A DNA stretch of 64,000 nucleotides from Prevotellaceae bacterium UBA2852 (GCA_002350855.1 DEFM01000024.1:95837-159836); one strand, 5' to 3'. Numbered from the stretch's first letter, positions 43,155 through 51,812 are shown. Numbers and translations are program-made. The notes: a model not told the origin generated them from the sequence alone.

Positions 43155-43213
43155 TTCCTAGGGGTTTTCTAGGTCTTCCTAAGTCTTCCTAGGCTATCTT
43201 AGGTTTTCCTAGA
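43155..43213. repeat. CCTAGG decamer array, copy 4
   Basis: Six units such as TTTTCCTAGG, TCTTCCTAAG, TCTTCCTAGG, CTATCTTAGG, TTTTCCTAGA with 10-bp period (one unit is 11), filling the gap between cysE and the methyltransferase gene. Confidence 0.75.
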
Positions 43214-43218
43214 ACGCT

Positions 43219-44097
43219 TCACACTTGTTGTGAAGGAGGTCTCTGCACCACTTGGCAGCCTGCAGGCACATCCTTAGTGACCCAGATGTTACCACCGATT
43301 ACAGCTCCCTTGCCTATAGTGATGCGACCAAGGATAGTGGCGTTGGAATATACCACCACATTGTCTTCGAGGATTGGGTGGCGAGCTATGCCCTTAATCG
43401 GATTGCCAGCCTCATCGAGCGGGAACGAACGGGCACCGAGGGTAACACCCTGATAGAGCTTCACTCCCTTGCCTATAATACAAGTCTCACCGATAACTAC
43501 ACCTGTGCCGTGGTCAATAGTGAATGACTCGCCTATTTCTGCTCCCGGATGTATGTCAATACCTGTTTCCGAGTGAGCCATTTCAGTAAGCATACGTGGG
43601 ATGAGAGGCACTCCGAGTTTCAGCAGTTCATGAGCCACACGATAGTTGGTCAGAGCCTTGATTACAGGATAGCAGGAGATGATTTCTCCGTGGTTCTTGG
43701 CTGCAGGGTCACCATTGAATGCCGCAATCACATCGGTAGTGAGTATTTCGCGCAGATTCGACAGTTTTGCCACAAACTGTTCCGTAATGTCGTCAGCCGC
43801 CTTGCATGCGTCCGGGCATTTATTGCATTCATATTCCAGACTTATCTCAATCTGTCCGCGAAGCAGTCGTGCCAGGCGGTCAACCCTCACTCCAATATAA
43901 TACTTTAATGTATCCGCATAGACCGGAGTGTCACCATAGTGATAGGGGAAGATTATATCCCTGACTATGTCAATAATCTCTGCCAACGTCTTCTCCGATG
44001 GCATACGGAACACCTGGCTGTCCTGGTCGAACAACTTAGACAACGAGTCGATGTCGGATAGCTGGTCTACAGCCTCTGTAATAATCTTATGGTTCAT
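43219..44097 (-). CDS. cysE: Serine O-acetyltransferase
   Basis: 292 residues. It acetylates serine with acetyl-CoA for cysteine synthesis. The N-terminal half is helical; the C-terminal half is a left-handed beta-helix with hexapeptide repeats (IDHGTGVVIGETCIIG). Conserved HSETGIDIHPGAEIG and the terminal IGGNIWVTKDVPAGC are present. The length matches the longer EpsC-type subgroup. Its ATG shares a base with the stop of the upstream gene (TAATG), so the two are translationally coupled. Confidence 0.94.
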   Translation of the reverse strand: MNHKIITEAVDQLSDIDSLSKLFDQDSQVFRMPSEKTLAEIIDIVRDIIFPYHYGDTPVYADTLKYYIGVRVDRLARLLRGQIEISLEYECNKCPDACKAADDITEQFVAKLSNLREILTTDVIAAFNGDPAAKNHGEIISCYPVIKALTNYRVAHELLKLGVPLIPRMLTEMAHSETGIDIHPGAEIGESFTIDHGTGVVIGETCIIGKGVKLYQGVTLGARSFPLDEAGNPIKGIARHPILEDNVVVYSNATILGRITIGKGAVIGGNIWVTKDVPAGCQVVQRPPSQQV

Positions 44098-45866
44098 TAT
44101 TTTAGGTATTTTTCTATTATTTCTTCAGCTGACTCGTCACCCAGTTCCTTGGCACGTTGCAGGTTCTTGAGTGCAGCTTCTTTCTCACCCTTTTGAATTT
44201 GTGCAAATCCCATGATGCGATATGCATCTGCCATCTCGCTGTTTATAAGCAAGCATTTCTTGGCTTCTTCGATACATTCGTCCAGTTCGTTCACCCTGAG
44301 CAGCAATGCACTCTTCTCAACATAATAGAGTGCTTCGCGTGGAGCAAGGTCTATTGCCAGATTGATGTCGTCGAGAGCCTGCTGATACATTCTCGCCTTC
44401 ACCTCCAGTCCGTAGCGCTCGTAGTAGAATTTCGCGTTTACCTTGTTGTTGTTTAGGTAGCAGTACTGATTATAGTCGAGCACGGCCTGACGATAGTGTC
44501 CGCGGGCTGCATGCAATTGTCCTCGACGCATGATGTAGTTTGAAGCCTCGGTCGGCAGAGGTGTGGAGAACATCGCAATGGCAGAGTCGAGCAATTGAAT
44601 AGCCGTCTCAGTGGTGTCGCCTGCTGCCTCGTATGCCAGACTGGCTGCAAAGAGTGTTGCCGGTGAGCGATGCTTTCCCTCGTTGATATCGTTGTAAATG
44701 CTCAGTGCATCTGTTGCGTCACCTTTCGCCATGAGTATCTGTGCTTTCTGCAAACGGTATTCCAGCACCTTGTACTCTATAGTTTGCACTGCACTGTCAC
44801 CAACTGCATCAGAGAGCAGTTTCTCCTCACCGCTGATAGCCTGGTTCATATAGTCTATGGCTAAGTCATAAGTCCATTTGTCATAGGCGGGAGTTGGCTG
44901 GTAGAGCAGTTTGGTATAGATAATCTCTGCCACGCCAGCGTTGGCAGCCGGTTTGTCTGTGGAAAGACGGAGATAGTTCTTGAGGTCTTTGTCTGCTTCG
45001 TCGAAGCGACACATATCAGTAAGCGGAGTAGCACGGCGGTGATAGCCCTCGGCATTGTTGGGGAATCGCTCCACAAACTGATTGAGCATGTCTATGTAGT
45101 CTTCATTGCCAGCAGAACGAGACTGGAAATAAAGATACACCAGAGCCTCCTCTTCTGCGTCCGGAATAGCTTTGGAGATATGAATGTTCTGCAATGCAAG
45201 AGAATTGTTCTTTGAGTTGATGGCATGCATTGTGAGATCGCTTCCCATACGTGCATCAACAGCCTGGCTATTGCCGCCTACAGGCGAAAGCACAATACCG
45301 AGCAACTCACCTGTTTCGCTCATAAGCACACCATTGTTGTACTTGGGAAGAAAAGCGTCTTTAAGAGTGTAGTAAACATACTTGTCCTCCACGATGTCAC
45401 GTTTGAGCACGGTGGTAGACGGACAGGTAGTTATCTTCTGCTGCTGATAACCCAGAGCATAGACTCTGCTGCCGGCAAGCACGCCTGCCGATTGTGCAAA
45501 ACCAATCGGAGAGGTCTTCTTCTGCTCGGTGGCAATCTTCACCAGTCCGTAGTTGTTGTCTATTCCGAGGATTCGTGTGACAGCATATTTCTTTCCGCCT
45601 GCGTCCACAACCACGGCACTATAAGCACCTTTCAGCAATTCACAGTCTGTCACAGCATGTCCTTCGTTATTGATATAAACAGCCGTACCAGACTTCAGCA
45701 TATTCTGGTTCTGGTCATAGGAAACGATAGACACTATTGCTTTCTGAGCCTTTGCTGCCCACTTAGGAGCAGCACCCTCAATCACACTTGTCTTGGTAGC
45801 AGTGCTGTCTGTTGTCTGTGCCTTGGCACTCAGAGTTCCAAGCAGCAATAAAGCTGACAATAACAT
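44097..45866 (-). CDS. Exported trypsin-fold pseudoprotease with TPR repeats
   Basis: 589 residues from ATG 45866, which opens the signal peptide MLLSALLLLGTLSAKA; the longer frame from 45947 is repeat-derived. Residues about 30-220 follow the trypsin/HtrA pattern, but the catalytic positions look lost: NNEGHAVTDCELL has moved the His, YGLVKI lacks the usual Asp, and YNNGVLMSETGELLGI replaces GNSGGPL. Residues about 250-589 hold TPR-like helical repeats. It is probably a binding or chaperone protein. It is coupled to cysE through TAATG, and a boundary element lies just upstream. Confidence 0.8.
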   Translation of the reverse strand: MLLSALLLLGTLSAKAQTTDSTATKTSVIEGAAPKWAAKAQKAIVSIVSYDQNQNMLKSGTAVYINNEGHAVTDCELLKGAYSAVVVDAGGKKYAVTRILGIDNNYGLVKIATEQKKTSPIGFAQSAGVLAGSRVYALGYQQQKITTCPSTTVLKRDIVEDKYVYYTLKDAFLPKYNNGVLMSETGELLGIVLSPVGGNSQAVDARMGSDLTMHAINSKNNSLALQNIHISKAIPDAEEEALVYLYFQSRSAGNEDYIDMLNQFVERFPNNAEGYHRRATPLTDMCRFDEADKDLKNYLRLSTDKPAANAGVAEIIYTKLLYQPTPAYDKWTYDLAIDYMNQAISGEEKLLSDAVGDSAVQTIEYKVLEYRLQKAQILMAKGDATDALSIYNDINEGKHRSPATLFAASLAYEAAGDTTETAIQLLDSAIAMFSTPLPTEASNYIMRRGQLHAARGHYRQAVLDYNQYCYLNNNKVNAKFYYERYGLEVKARMYQQALDDINLAIDLAPREALYYVEKSALLLRVNELDECIEEAKKCLLINSEMADAYRIMGFAQIQKGEKEAALKNLQRAKELGDESAEEIIEKYLK

Positions 45867-45875
45867 ATAAAAGAG

Positions 45876-45918
45876 CAGACCCCCACCCTTGCCTCCCCCT
45901 GCATGGGGAGGAGTAGTT
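45876..45918 (-). repeat. G-rich palindromic boundary element, copy 9
   Basis: On the minus strand CTACTCCTCCCC-ATGCA-GGGGGAGG, then CAAGGGTGGGGGTCTGCT. The GGGTCT end lies 10-15 bp before the start codon, with the shared CTTTTATATG join. Confidence 0.8.
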
Positions 45919-46006
45919 TGATTCTGACAATGTATAGTATTCTGCATAGAGTTGAGTTATTATTGTTTTTAGCAAATTATTAAAATCTTTATCAGCCAGA
46001 GACTAA

Positions 46007-47713
46007 CTATTTATCCCCCCTGGGGGAGTTAGAGGGGGTCTCTTTTAATAGCACCCTCGCATTCTCAATCGCTGCATCGGTAATGGTTTCTCCGCTGAGC
46101 ATGTGAGCAATCTCCTTTACCCTCTCTTCGTTGCTCAGGTGAACGATGTGACTGGTAGTGTCGTCGTCGCTGTCTTCCTTGTACACACGATAGTGTTCCG
46201 TGCCCAGTGCGGCAATCTGTGGCAAGTGGGTGATGCTGATAACCTGTCGGTTGCTCTGCCCCATCTGCTGCATTATGATTGCCATCTTCTCGGCAATACT
46301 TCCCGACACACCAGTGTCTATCTCGTCGAAGATGATGGTAGGCAGTTTCACTTCCTTGGCGATAAGAGCCTTGAGGGAGAGCATCACACGGGCTATTTCT
46401 CCGCCCGATGCCACTTGTGAGAGATTCTGCGGTTCTCCGTTTTTGTTTGCAGAGAAAAGGAACTGAATGGCGTCAGAACCATCCTCGCCGGCAAATTTTT
46501 CGTCATGCTCCACCGTAATAGTGATTCTTGCATTGGGCATTCCCAACGATTGCAGGCTCTTCTCCAACTCCTTCTGCAACGGTGCAGCAGCTTTCTTGCG
46601 TCGGTCAGATAGTTCAGTTGCCAGTTTCCTTGTCTGTCCCTGCAGTTCCTCCCATTTCTTCTTCAGCTCTGCTACGTTCTCGTCGCTGTTGTCTATGGCG
46701 TCAAGTTGAGCTTTCAGCTGTTCACGCAGCGCTATCAGTTCCTCCACAGTTTCCACATGGTGTTTCTGCTGCAGAGAATAGATGGTGTTGAGACGTTCGT
46801 TCACCTGTTCCAGCCTTGCAGGATTGTATTCCACCCCTTCAGCCAGTGATTCCATCTCGTTGGCAATATCCTTCACCTCGATGTAGCAGGAGTTCAGACG
46901 TTCATATAGTTCGTTGGCGGCAGTCATCTTGTCGGAGATGGTCTGAATGGCGGACATTGCATGGCGCATACCCTGCAACACGTCCGTTTCGCCTTCATTG
47001 TCGCAACCCTGTAGCTGACCCTGGGCTACATACAGATTCTGCTTTATCTCCTCTGCATGTTCGAGCATAGCTGCCTCCTCCTCCAGTTCTTCCTGTTCAC
47101 CTTCCTGAAGTTTAGCCTCATCGAGTTGTTCAAACTGGAATCGCAGGTAATCTTCCTCGTCGCGGTTGCGGTTAGCCTCAGCCACAGCTGTTTCCCACTG
47201 CCTGCGTGCAGCCTGTGTCTGGCGGTAAAGAGAGCGATGCTGGTTGAACAGTTCAGCGTTCTTGGCGAATATGTCAAGCACACTGCGTTGGAAATCTTCC
47301 TTTCCAAGCAGCAGGTTCTTATGTTGTGAATGGATATCAATGAGTTTTTCACCGATATCCTTCAATAAAGTCAGGTTTACTGGAGTGTCATTGATGAAGG
47401 CGCGGCTTTTTCCGGCCTGTGTAATCTCACGGCGGACTATACATTCATGTCCGTCAAAATCCAGTTCATTCTCATCAAACCACCCATTCAGTCCGTATTC
47501 AGTGATATCGAATACAGCCTCCACCACACATCTCATTGAGCCACGCCTAATGCTGTGGCTGTCAGCACGACAGCCGCGAAGCAACTCAATAGCTCCAAGG
47601 ATAATGGATTTTCCCGCTCCGGTTTCTCCGGTAATTACAGAAAATCCCTTGTACATTTCAATGTCAAGGTGCTCAATCAGAGCGTAGTTCTCTATGTGCA
47701 GTGATTTTATCAC
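46007..47713 (-). CDS. recN: DNA repair ATPase RecN
   Basis: 568 residues, SMC-like. It bridges DNA at double-strand breaks. Walker A is GETGAGKS (29-36); the middle (about 150-360) is coiled coil; the signature VASGGEIARVMLSLK and Walker B TIIFDEIDTGVSG are near 430-480. The last 11 residues (ETPSNSPRGDK) are translated from the CCCCCTCTAACTCCCCC element, which has displaced the original stop by about 33 bp. A -7 element is 31 bp upstream. Confidence 0.97.
   Translation of the reverse strand: MIKSLHIENYALIEHLDIEMYKGFSVITGETGAGKSIILGAIELLRGCRADSHSIRRGSMRCVVEAVFDITEYGLNGWFDENELDFDGHECIVRREITQAGKSRAFINDTPVNLTLLKDIGEKLIDIHSQHKNLLLGKEDFQRSVLDIFAKNAELFNQHRSLYRQTQAARRQWETAVAEANRNRDEEDYLRFQFEQLDEAKLQEGEQEELEEEAAMLEHAEEIKQNLYVAQGQLQGCDNEGETDVLQGMRHAMSAIQTISDKMTAANELYERLNSCYIEVKDIANEMESLAEGVEYNPARLEQVNERLNTIYSLQQKHHVETVEELIALREQLKAQLDAIDNSDENVAELKKKWEELQGQTRKLATELSDRRKKAAAPLQKELEKSLQSLGMPNARITITVEHDEKFAGEDGSDAIQFLFSANKNGEPQNLSQVASGGEIARVMLSLKALIAKEVKLPTIIFDEIDTGVSGSIAEKMAIIMQQMGQSNRQVISITHLPQIAALGTEHYRVYKEDSDDDTTSHIVHLSNEERVKEIAHMLSGETITDAAIENARVLLKETPSNSPRGDK
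46012..46042 (-). repeat. CCCCCTCTAACTCCCC element fused to recN
   Basis: On the minus strand GAGACCCCCTCTAACTCCC-CCAGGGGGGAT; part of the stem-loop seen at 31380 and 32749. It is read in frame as the RecN tail. Confidence 0.75.
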
Positions 47714-47743
47714 GATTGAGAGGGAGATTTTTTTATTTCTTTT

Positions 47744-47752
47744 GCAAAGTTA
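47744..47752 (-). promoter_or_regulatory. -7 element of recN
   Basis: TAACTTTGC on the minus strand, 31 bp before ATG 47713. Confidence 0.55.
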
Positions 47753-47818
47753 AGAATATATATTCAAATACAACTCCAAAAAATATTGAAATTAACAGTC
47801 TTCTTCAACCACTGTTAT

Positions 47819-48808
47819 TTACTTGTCAATACTCACCAGTGTGTACTGGCAGCTGCCGAGACCAATCTTTGCTGCATGCTCGATGGTGTGCACACCGTGT
47901 TGCTGGTCAATACGATTCAACAAATCAGTGGGGTCGTTCTTAGCCGTTACTTTCTGGTGATTGATAATGTCGATGCAAGCCTGGTCAAGAGCCACGGGGT
48001 CGGTAGAAGCCAAAATACCATAGTCCTCGAGTTTTACAGGTTCAGGATGATCCACACAGTCACAGTCGATAGACATGTTGTTCATAACAGAGATATAGAT
48101 TATTCCCTCCTGCCTGTTGAAATAGTTCACTACGCCCTGTGCGGCGGCAGCCATCGACTCCAGGAAACCATCCTGATCGCCAATGTATTCTGGTGTCCAA
48201 AGTTTCGACATATCGAGTTTCTCCATCTTACCTGCTGAATGGATGTATGCTTTGCCGTTCTGACTTGCACAGCCTATGGATAGATTCTTCAGCGCACCGC
48301 CGTAGCCACCCATGGGGTGTCCCTTGAAGTGGTTCAAAGCAATCATGAAATCGTAGTTGGCCATGTGTCCACCCACGATATCGTACTTGATGTGAGTCTG
48401 GTCCTTCACAGGTATGCGCATCTCGTCGTATTCGTCCATGATGTCCACAGGGAAGTACTTCAGAAAGCCGTGGCGTTCGATAACTTTCCAGTGATTTGCC
48501 GAATTATTGCGGTCGTCCTTCACATCTTCCGGAGCATTACCGTATGCTGTGTTGCATTCCACGATGGTGCCGTCTACTTCAAATACCAAGTCCTTGATAA
48601 GTTCGGGTTTAAGGTAGTTAGGATTACTGCCTTCGCCCGTGCTCATCTTGATTGCCACGCGTCCCTTTGCGGGAATACCCAGCGCCTTGTATATTTTCAC
48701 TAAAGATTCAGGAGAAATCTCTCTGGTAACATATACCTTACTCTGTGCCATTGTCGTTGCCGTAGCCATAACCATTAATGCTGTAAAAATAAAAAATGTT
48801 TTTTTCAT
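47819..48808 (-). CDS. Exported DUF362 protein
   Basis: 329 residues from ATG 48808 (MKKTFFIFTALMVMATATTMAQ, signal peptide); a second ATG lies 6 bp upstream. The body matches DUF362: IVGGHMANYDFMIALNHFKGHPMGGYGGALKNLSIG and DCDCVDHPEP. Other members carry 4Fe-4S ferredoxin motifs; here only CDCxDHP-type cysteines are seen, so cluster binding is unsure. Function unknown. Monocistronic, between recN and the decayed restriction region. Confidence 0.87.
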   Translation of the reverse strand: MKKTFFIFTALMVMATATTMAQSKVYVTREISPESLVKIYKALGIPAKGRVAIKMSTGEGSNPNYLKPELIKDLVFEVDGTIVECNTAYGNAPEDVKDDRNNSANHWKVIERHGFLKYFPVDIMDEYDEMRIPVKDQTHIKYDIVGGHMANYDFMIALNHFKGHPMGGYGGALKNLSIGCASQNGKAYIHSAGKMEKLDMSKLWTPEYIGDQDGFLESMAAAAQGVVNYFNRQEGIIYISVMNNMSIDCDCVDHPEPVKLEDYGILASTDPVALDQACIDIINHQKVTAKNDPTDLLNRIDQQHGVHTIEHAAKIGLGSCQYTLVSIDK

Positions 48809-48999
48809 TATCACTGATATTATTTGTTTGTATGTTTATTCTGGCTGTAAAGATATGAAAAAAAATCAACTTTAGACATGAACCCGATAGTTTTTTGTCT
48901 ATCAATTATCTTTAGCAGAATCTTGACCATTTTTAGAGCAGATTTCCAGACGCAGGTAGCCATCCATCGTTATGATAAATTTCGGTAATGCCATTTTAT

Positions 49000-49299
49000 T
49001 TACCAATCCGATGAGTCATTATCAAACCTGTCCTCAGCATTATGTGAGATTATAAAATTCTCAAAATCATCTCGTTCTTTCCATTCAAAATAATGGCACA
49101 GCTTTATAAACTCATGTGTTGTAACTGGATTTTTCTCTGCCTCTTTTTCACAAATCTCCCATCCTTATTTGCGGACATATTCTATATAGAACAATGCCGA
49201 AGACATCCATCGTTTATCATTTAGGTTGATCGTTCCTCCACTCATTCGAAGTGTATGACCATTCTGAGCCAAGTGACTTAACTTGCCTCCTATATTTAT
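49000..49299 (-). pseudogene. Remnant of a small ORF with an internal stop
   Basis: An otherwise open frame of about 99 codons is interrupted by TAA at 49165-49167. Translated parts look protein-like on both sides (KRWMSSALFYIEYVRK, stop, GWEICEKEAEKNPVTTHEF and further acidic/aromatic sequence). No clear start codon remains at its head. It lies just downstream of the hsdR fragment on the same strand and probably belonged to the same island. I do not recognise the family. Confidence 0.55.
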
Positions 49300-49334
49300 C
49301 TATAGTTTTAAAATGATCAAACGGCTTCATATTT

Positions 49335-50087
49335 TCAGTAATACATTTCAATATACTGATATGCTTTCTCGAAGACCTCGTTGTCCTTAATCTGATACTT
49401 TATCCAAAGGATGGAACGAAGTTTCTTTTTAATCTCTCGACGTGCCGTTACGCTCTTGAACGCATCGTTGAACAGTCGGATGATTTTGACCACTTCATTG
49501 TCAATATCGTTCACCACCTGTTCTACGATGAAAGGCGTATCTTCTGTCTTGATACTTTGGAAGAGATCTGTCAAGGCTGCTCTTGCTTGCTCACGTTTGT
49601 CTTTTGGCTGTTCCATTTCCTTTTCGGCTTCAAGAAGCTCACGAGCCATCTGGAGCAGTTGCTTTAGATACTCAATGCTGGTAATAAGGTTCTGCTCCAT
49701 ACGCTCTCGAAGCTCATCCAATTTCTCGGCAAACTTCTTAAACTTTGTTTTGATAATGGTCTTCACGCTCTCTTCATCGAAAGCAAGGCTCTTAGCCACA
49801 TTCTCAAAGACACCCACGAAGTCAACAATCAATCCGCACTTCTTGTTTTCGTTATATGTACGGTTGGTACGGCAAATTGCTTGCAGCAGCGTATGGTTCT
49901 TCATCGGTTTGTCCAAATACATACACTGAAGTATTGGGGCATCAAAGCCTGTGAGCAGTTTGCTGGTAACAATCACGAACTTCAATGGTGATAGTGGGTC
50001 ACGGAACTGGTCGAGCAGCTTCTTTTCTTCATCACGAGTCCGCTTGTAAGCCTTGTATTCATCAGCTTTATCGCCAAAACGTGTGCA
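49335..50087 (-). pseudogene. hsdR: Type I restriction enzyme HsdR, C-terminal fragment
   Basis: 250 open codons that match the end of the HsdR motor subunit. Helicase motif V is present as LLTGFDAP and motif VI as QAICRTNR, then the helical C-terminal region. A full HsdR has about 900-1100 residues, so the nuclease domain and motifs I-IV are gone. The frame stops at 50088 and nothing recognisable follows. Without hsdM and hsdS nearby this locus cannot be a working restriction system. A shorter translation could begin at TTG 49985. Confidence 0.85.
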
Positions 50088-50285
50088 TCACTATTAACAG
50101 CTGGGACAGAGACCCTAACGAGTAATCTGTCACTACTTATTTCGTATCTTGTTATACCAATTAAAGTTTGCGAGGCTTTTTGGCTATGCGCGAAATAATA
50201 GCGAATGCATTATTAATAAATTCGAGATTTCTCCCCCCGAACTATTGGCAAAGTTATAAAATCGATTGAAAATAAACAAAAATAA
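50088..50285. other. Junction region between hsdR remnant and fic terminator
   Basis: About 200 bp with no gene, no recognisable repeat and no insertion sequence end that I can see. It marks the break point where the 5' part of hsdR was lost. Confidence 0.4.
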
Positions 50286-50324
50286 AAAGGAGAAAAACTT
50301 TCAAGACTGAAGTTTTTCTCCTTT
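50286..50324 (-). terminator. Terminator of fic
   Basis: AAAGGAGAAAAACTT pairs with AAGTTTTTCTCCTTT; on the minus strand it runs into a T-rich tract, 60 bp after the fic stop. Confidence 0.88.
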
Positions 50325-50384
50325 ACTTATTGATATTTATATCCCCTTTCCTACTCGACATACATCCATTATTCATACTACTCG

Positions 50385-51122
50385 CTAATCATACTTGATT
50401 CTGAAATAATCAAGGGTAGACTTATATTGGTCCTGTGCCGTAAGGCAGGTATCAGTAAGATAGCCGTCGATATTGCCCCACTCACGTAGACCACGATAAT
50501 AGAACATCTTCAATTCATCGGTGATAATGAAAGGCACAATGCCGTTACGCAGACACTCCTTGAACATGATGAGACGTCCCACTCGCCCATTACCATCTTG
50601 GAACGGATGTATCTTTTCGAAACGGACGTGGAAATCAAGAATGTCTTCTAAGGAATGTTGCTCCTTGGTGTTATAGCCTTCTATCAGTCGTTGCATACTG
50701 TCGTGTACCAGTTCTGGCTCACAAGTTTTCTCTCCACCTACTTCGTTGGGCAGTTGCTTGTAATCACCGACGGCAAACCAAGCCTTGCGGCTGTCGGATG
50801 TTCCTGATTTTAGGATTCCATGCAGTGTCTTAACCTGTTCTTCTGAAAGCGGTTCTTCTGCCTTGTCGATAATCAGGTCGATACAGCGGAAATGGTTCAT
50901 GGTCTCAATAATATCATCCACTCTTACCGTCTCATCAGCAGTCACGCCAATGGTGTTCGTCTCGAAAATATATCGTGTCTGGTCGTGAGTTAAGCGACTA
51001 CCTTCGATATGATTCGAGTTATAGGTCAGATCTATCTGTGTTTTGTGATAGATACTGCCTTTCATCTTCATTTCTTTCTGCTCGCGTAGTGAGGCAAGCA
51101 GTGGTGTTACTATGCTTTCCAT
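50385..51122 (-). CDS. Fic-domain protein (class II, autoinhibited)
   Basis: 245 residues from ATG 51122. The ATG at 51149 is rejected because the -7 element covers it. The catalytic loop HPFQDGNGRVGR (172-183) is complete, so it should transfer AMP or another nucleotide to a target side chain. An inhibitory motif SNHIEG (36-41, S/T-x3-E-G/N) lies in the N-terminal helix, the class II arrangement that blocks activity until released. Fic genes often accompany type I restriction loci in Bacteroidota, and this one lies next to the hsdR remnant. It has its own promoter and terminator and appears intact. Confidence 0.9.
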   Translation of the reverse strand: MESIVTPLLASLREQKEMKMKGSIYHKTQIDLTYNSNHIEGSRLTHDQTRYIFETNTIGVTADETVRVDDIIETMNHFRCIDLIIDKAEEPLSEEQVKTLHGILKSGTSDSRKAWFAVGDYKQLPNEVGGEKTCEPELVHDSMQRLIEGYNTKEQHSLEDILDFHVRFEKIHPFQDGNGRVGRLIMFKECLRNGIVPFIITDELKMFYYRGLREWGNIDGYLTDTCLTAQDQYKSTLDYFRIKYD

Positions 51123-51145
51123 CTCCAATGATTTAGTTCTATATT

Positions 51146-51154
51146 GCAAAAATA
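51146..51154 (-). promoter_or_regulatory. -7 element of fic
   Basis: TATTTTTGC on the minus strand; it overlaps the first possible ATG (51149) and supports the start at 51122, leaving a leader of about 17 nt. Confidence 0.55.
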
Positions 51155-51260
51155 CGAAATATATTCAACAACAAAATAAATAAAGGAGAAAAACTACTCG
51201 CTTCGCGAAAATCTCACAAATAATCCTTCAAAAAGTCTCAATAAAATCTTAATAATCATA

Positions 51261-51303
51261 TTAATCTTAGCACGAAGTGCGGTGTTGAAAAAATAATCCT
51301 TGA
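51261..51303. repeat. CTTAG-GTGC-GCAC-TGTTGAAA intergenic repeat, copy 1
   Basis: TTAATCTTAGCACGAAGTGC, then GGTGTTGAAAAAATAATCCTT. Near-identical to stretches at 55222 (inverted), 55391 and 55537. Confidence 0.65.
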
Positions 51304-51386
51304 GATCCTTGTTTTTTAACAATTGTCTTTTGACTGATAATCAGATGATTGGGATTTGTAGATAAATGTTAATTGGGTTTTTAACA

Positions 51387-51419
51387 TTTGCATTTTGAGG
51401 AATAATGTTGTATCTTTGC
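51387..51419 (+). promoter_or_regulatory. Promoter of a candidate small RNA
   Basis: TTTG at 51387-51390, exactly 20 bp, TATCTTTGC at 51411-51419: one of the best promoter matches in the window, with no ORF downstream. Confidence 0.65.
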
Positions 51420-51424
51420 TTTAG

Positions 51425-51474
51425 CAGGAAAAGGATACATAAGCCTATACGGTTTATGCATCCTTTTCTTTTTT
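51425..51474 (+). ncRNA. Candidate small RNA ending in a hairpin terminator
   Basis: Directly after the promoter, AAAAGGATACATAA pairs (one mismatch) with TTATGCATCCTTTT and is followed by CTTTTTT. A transcript would be about 50 nt, or about 100 nt if it reads on to the second hairpin at 51495-51529. No reading frame of use is present. The function is unknown, and a short leader of a lost gene is an alternative. Confidence 0.45.
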
Positions 51475-51494
51475 GCATTTTGACAAAATGTAAG

Positions 51495-51529
51495 TTCGCC
51501 GGAGTTTCAACTCTGGCGAAGTCTTTTTT
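51495..51529 (+). terminator. Second hairpin terminator downstream of the small RNA
   Basis: TTCGCCGGAGTT pairs with AACTCTGGCGAA (one G-U), loop TC, then GTC-T6. Confidence 0.75.
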
Positions 51530-51599
51530 CTACGGAAGTTAACTTTTCAAAATGTCAAAGTTAAGTTTTTTTGGAACGGAAGTTAAGTTTAAATTTGAA

Positions 51600-51642
51600 A
51601 AGAGTTAAGTTTTTGAGTTTTTGAGTTTTTAAGTTCTTGACA
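51600..51642. repeat. AACTTAAG octamer array, copy 2 (inverted)
   Basis: GTTAAGTT, TTTGAGTT, TTTGAGTT, TTTAAGTT, CTTGACAG: 8-bp period, complement of the array at 21203. Confidence 0.7.
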
Positions 51643-51717
51643 GTTTGCATAGCGCTTGAGCATTTTGCATTGCAAGTTGCAAAGCAAAACTCGCAAGCAC
51701 TGAACAAAACGAAAAAA

Positions 51718-51760
51718 TGCATAAAAATGCACGGAGCGAATGCTTTTGCATTTTTATGCA
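51718..51760. repeat. 14-bp perfect inverted repeat
   Basis: TGCATAAAAATGCA (51718-51731) and TGCATTTTTATGCA (51747-51760), loop 15 nt. Each arm also holds its own TGCA ends. The stretch 51530-51765 has no gene; a 66-codon minus ORF there is low-complexity and not credible. Confidence 0.6.
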
Positions 51761-51765
51761 AACGA

Positions 51766-51812
51766 AAAAGGGCTGACTGATGAGCGCTTGCTCTCCAATC
51801 AGCCCTTTTTAA
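51766..51812. terminator. Hairpin terminator near 51790
   Basis: AAAAAGGGCTGA pairs with TCAGCCCTTTTT around a GAGC/GCTC inner stem; A and T runs on both sides. It may end transcription from either direction. Confidence 0.75.

Noticed and set aside
49330..49335. Short ORF starting ATG 49330 (MKPFDHFKTI)
   Set aside because: It runs only 37 codons in a different frame from the longer protein-like remnant at 49000-49299; I cannot support it as a gene.
51561..51761. 66-codon minus-strand frame
   Set aside because: It is built from octamer repeats and an inverted repeat, has no promoter, and its Phe/Lys-rich sequence looks non-coding.
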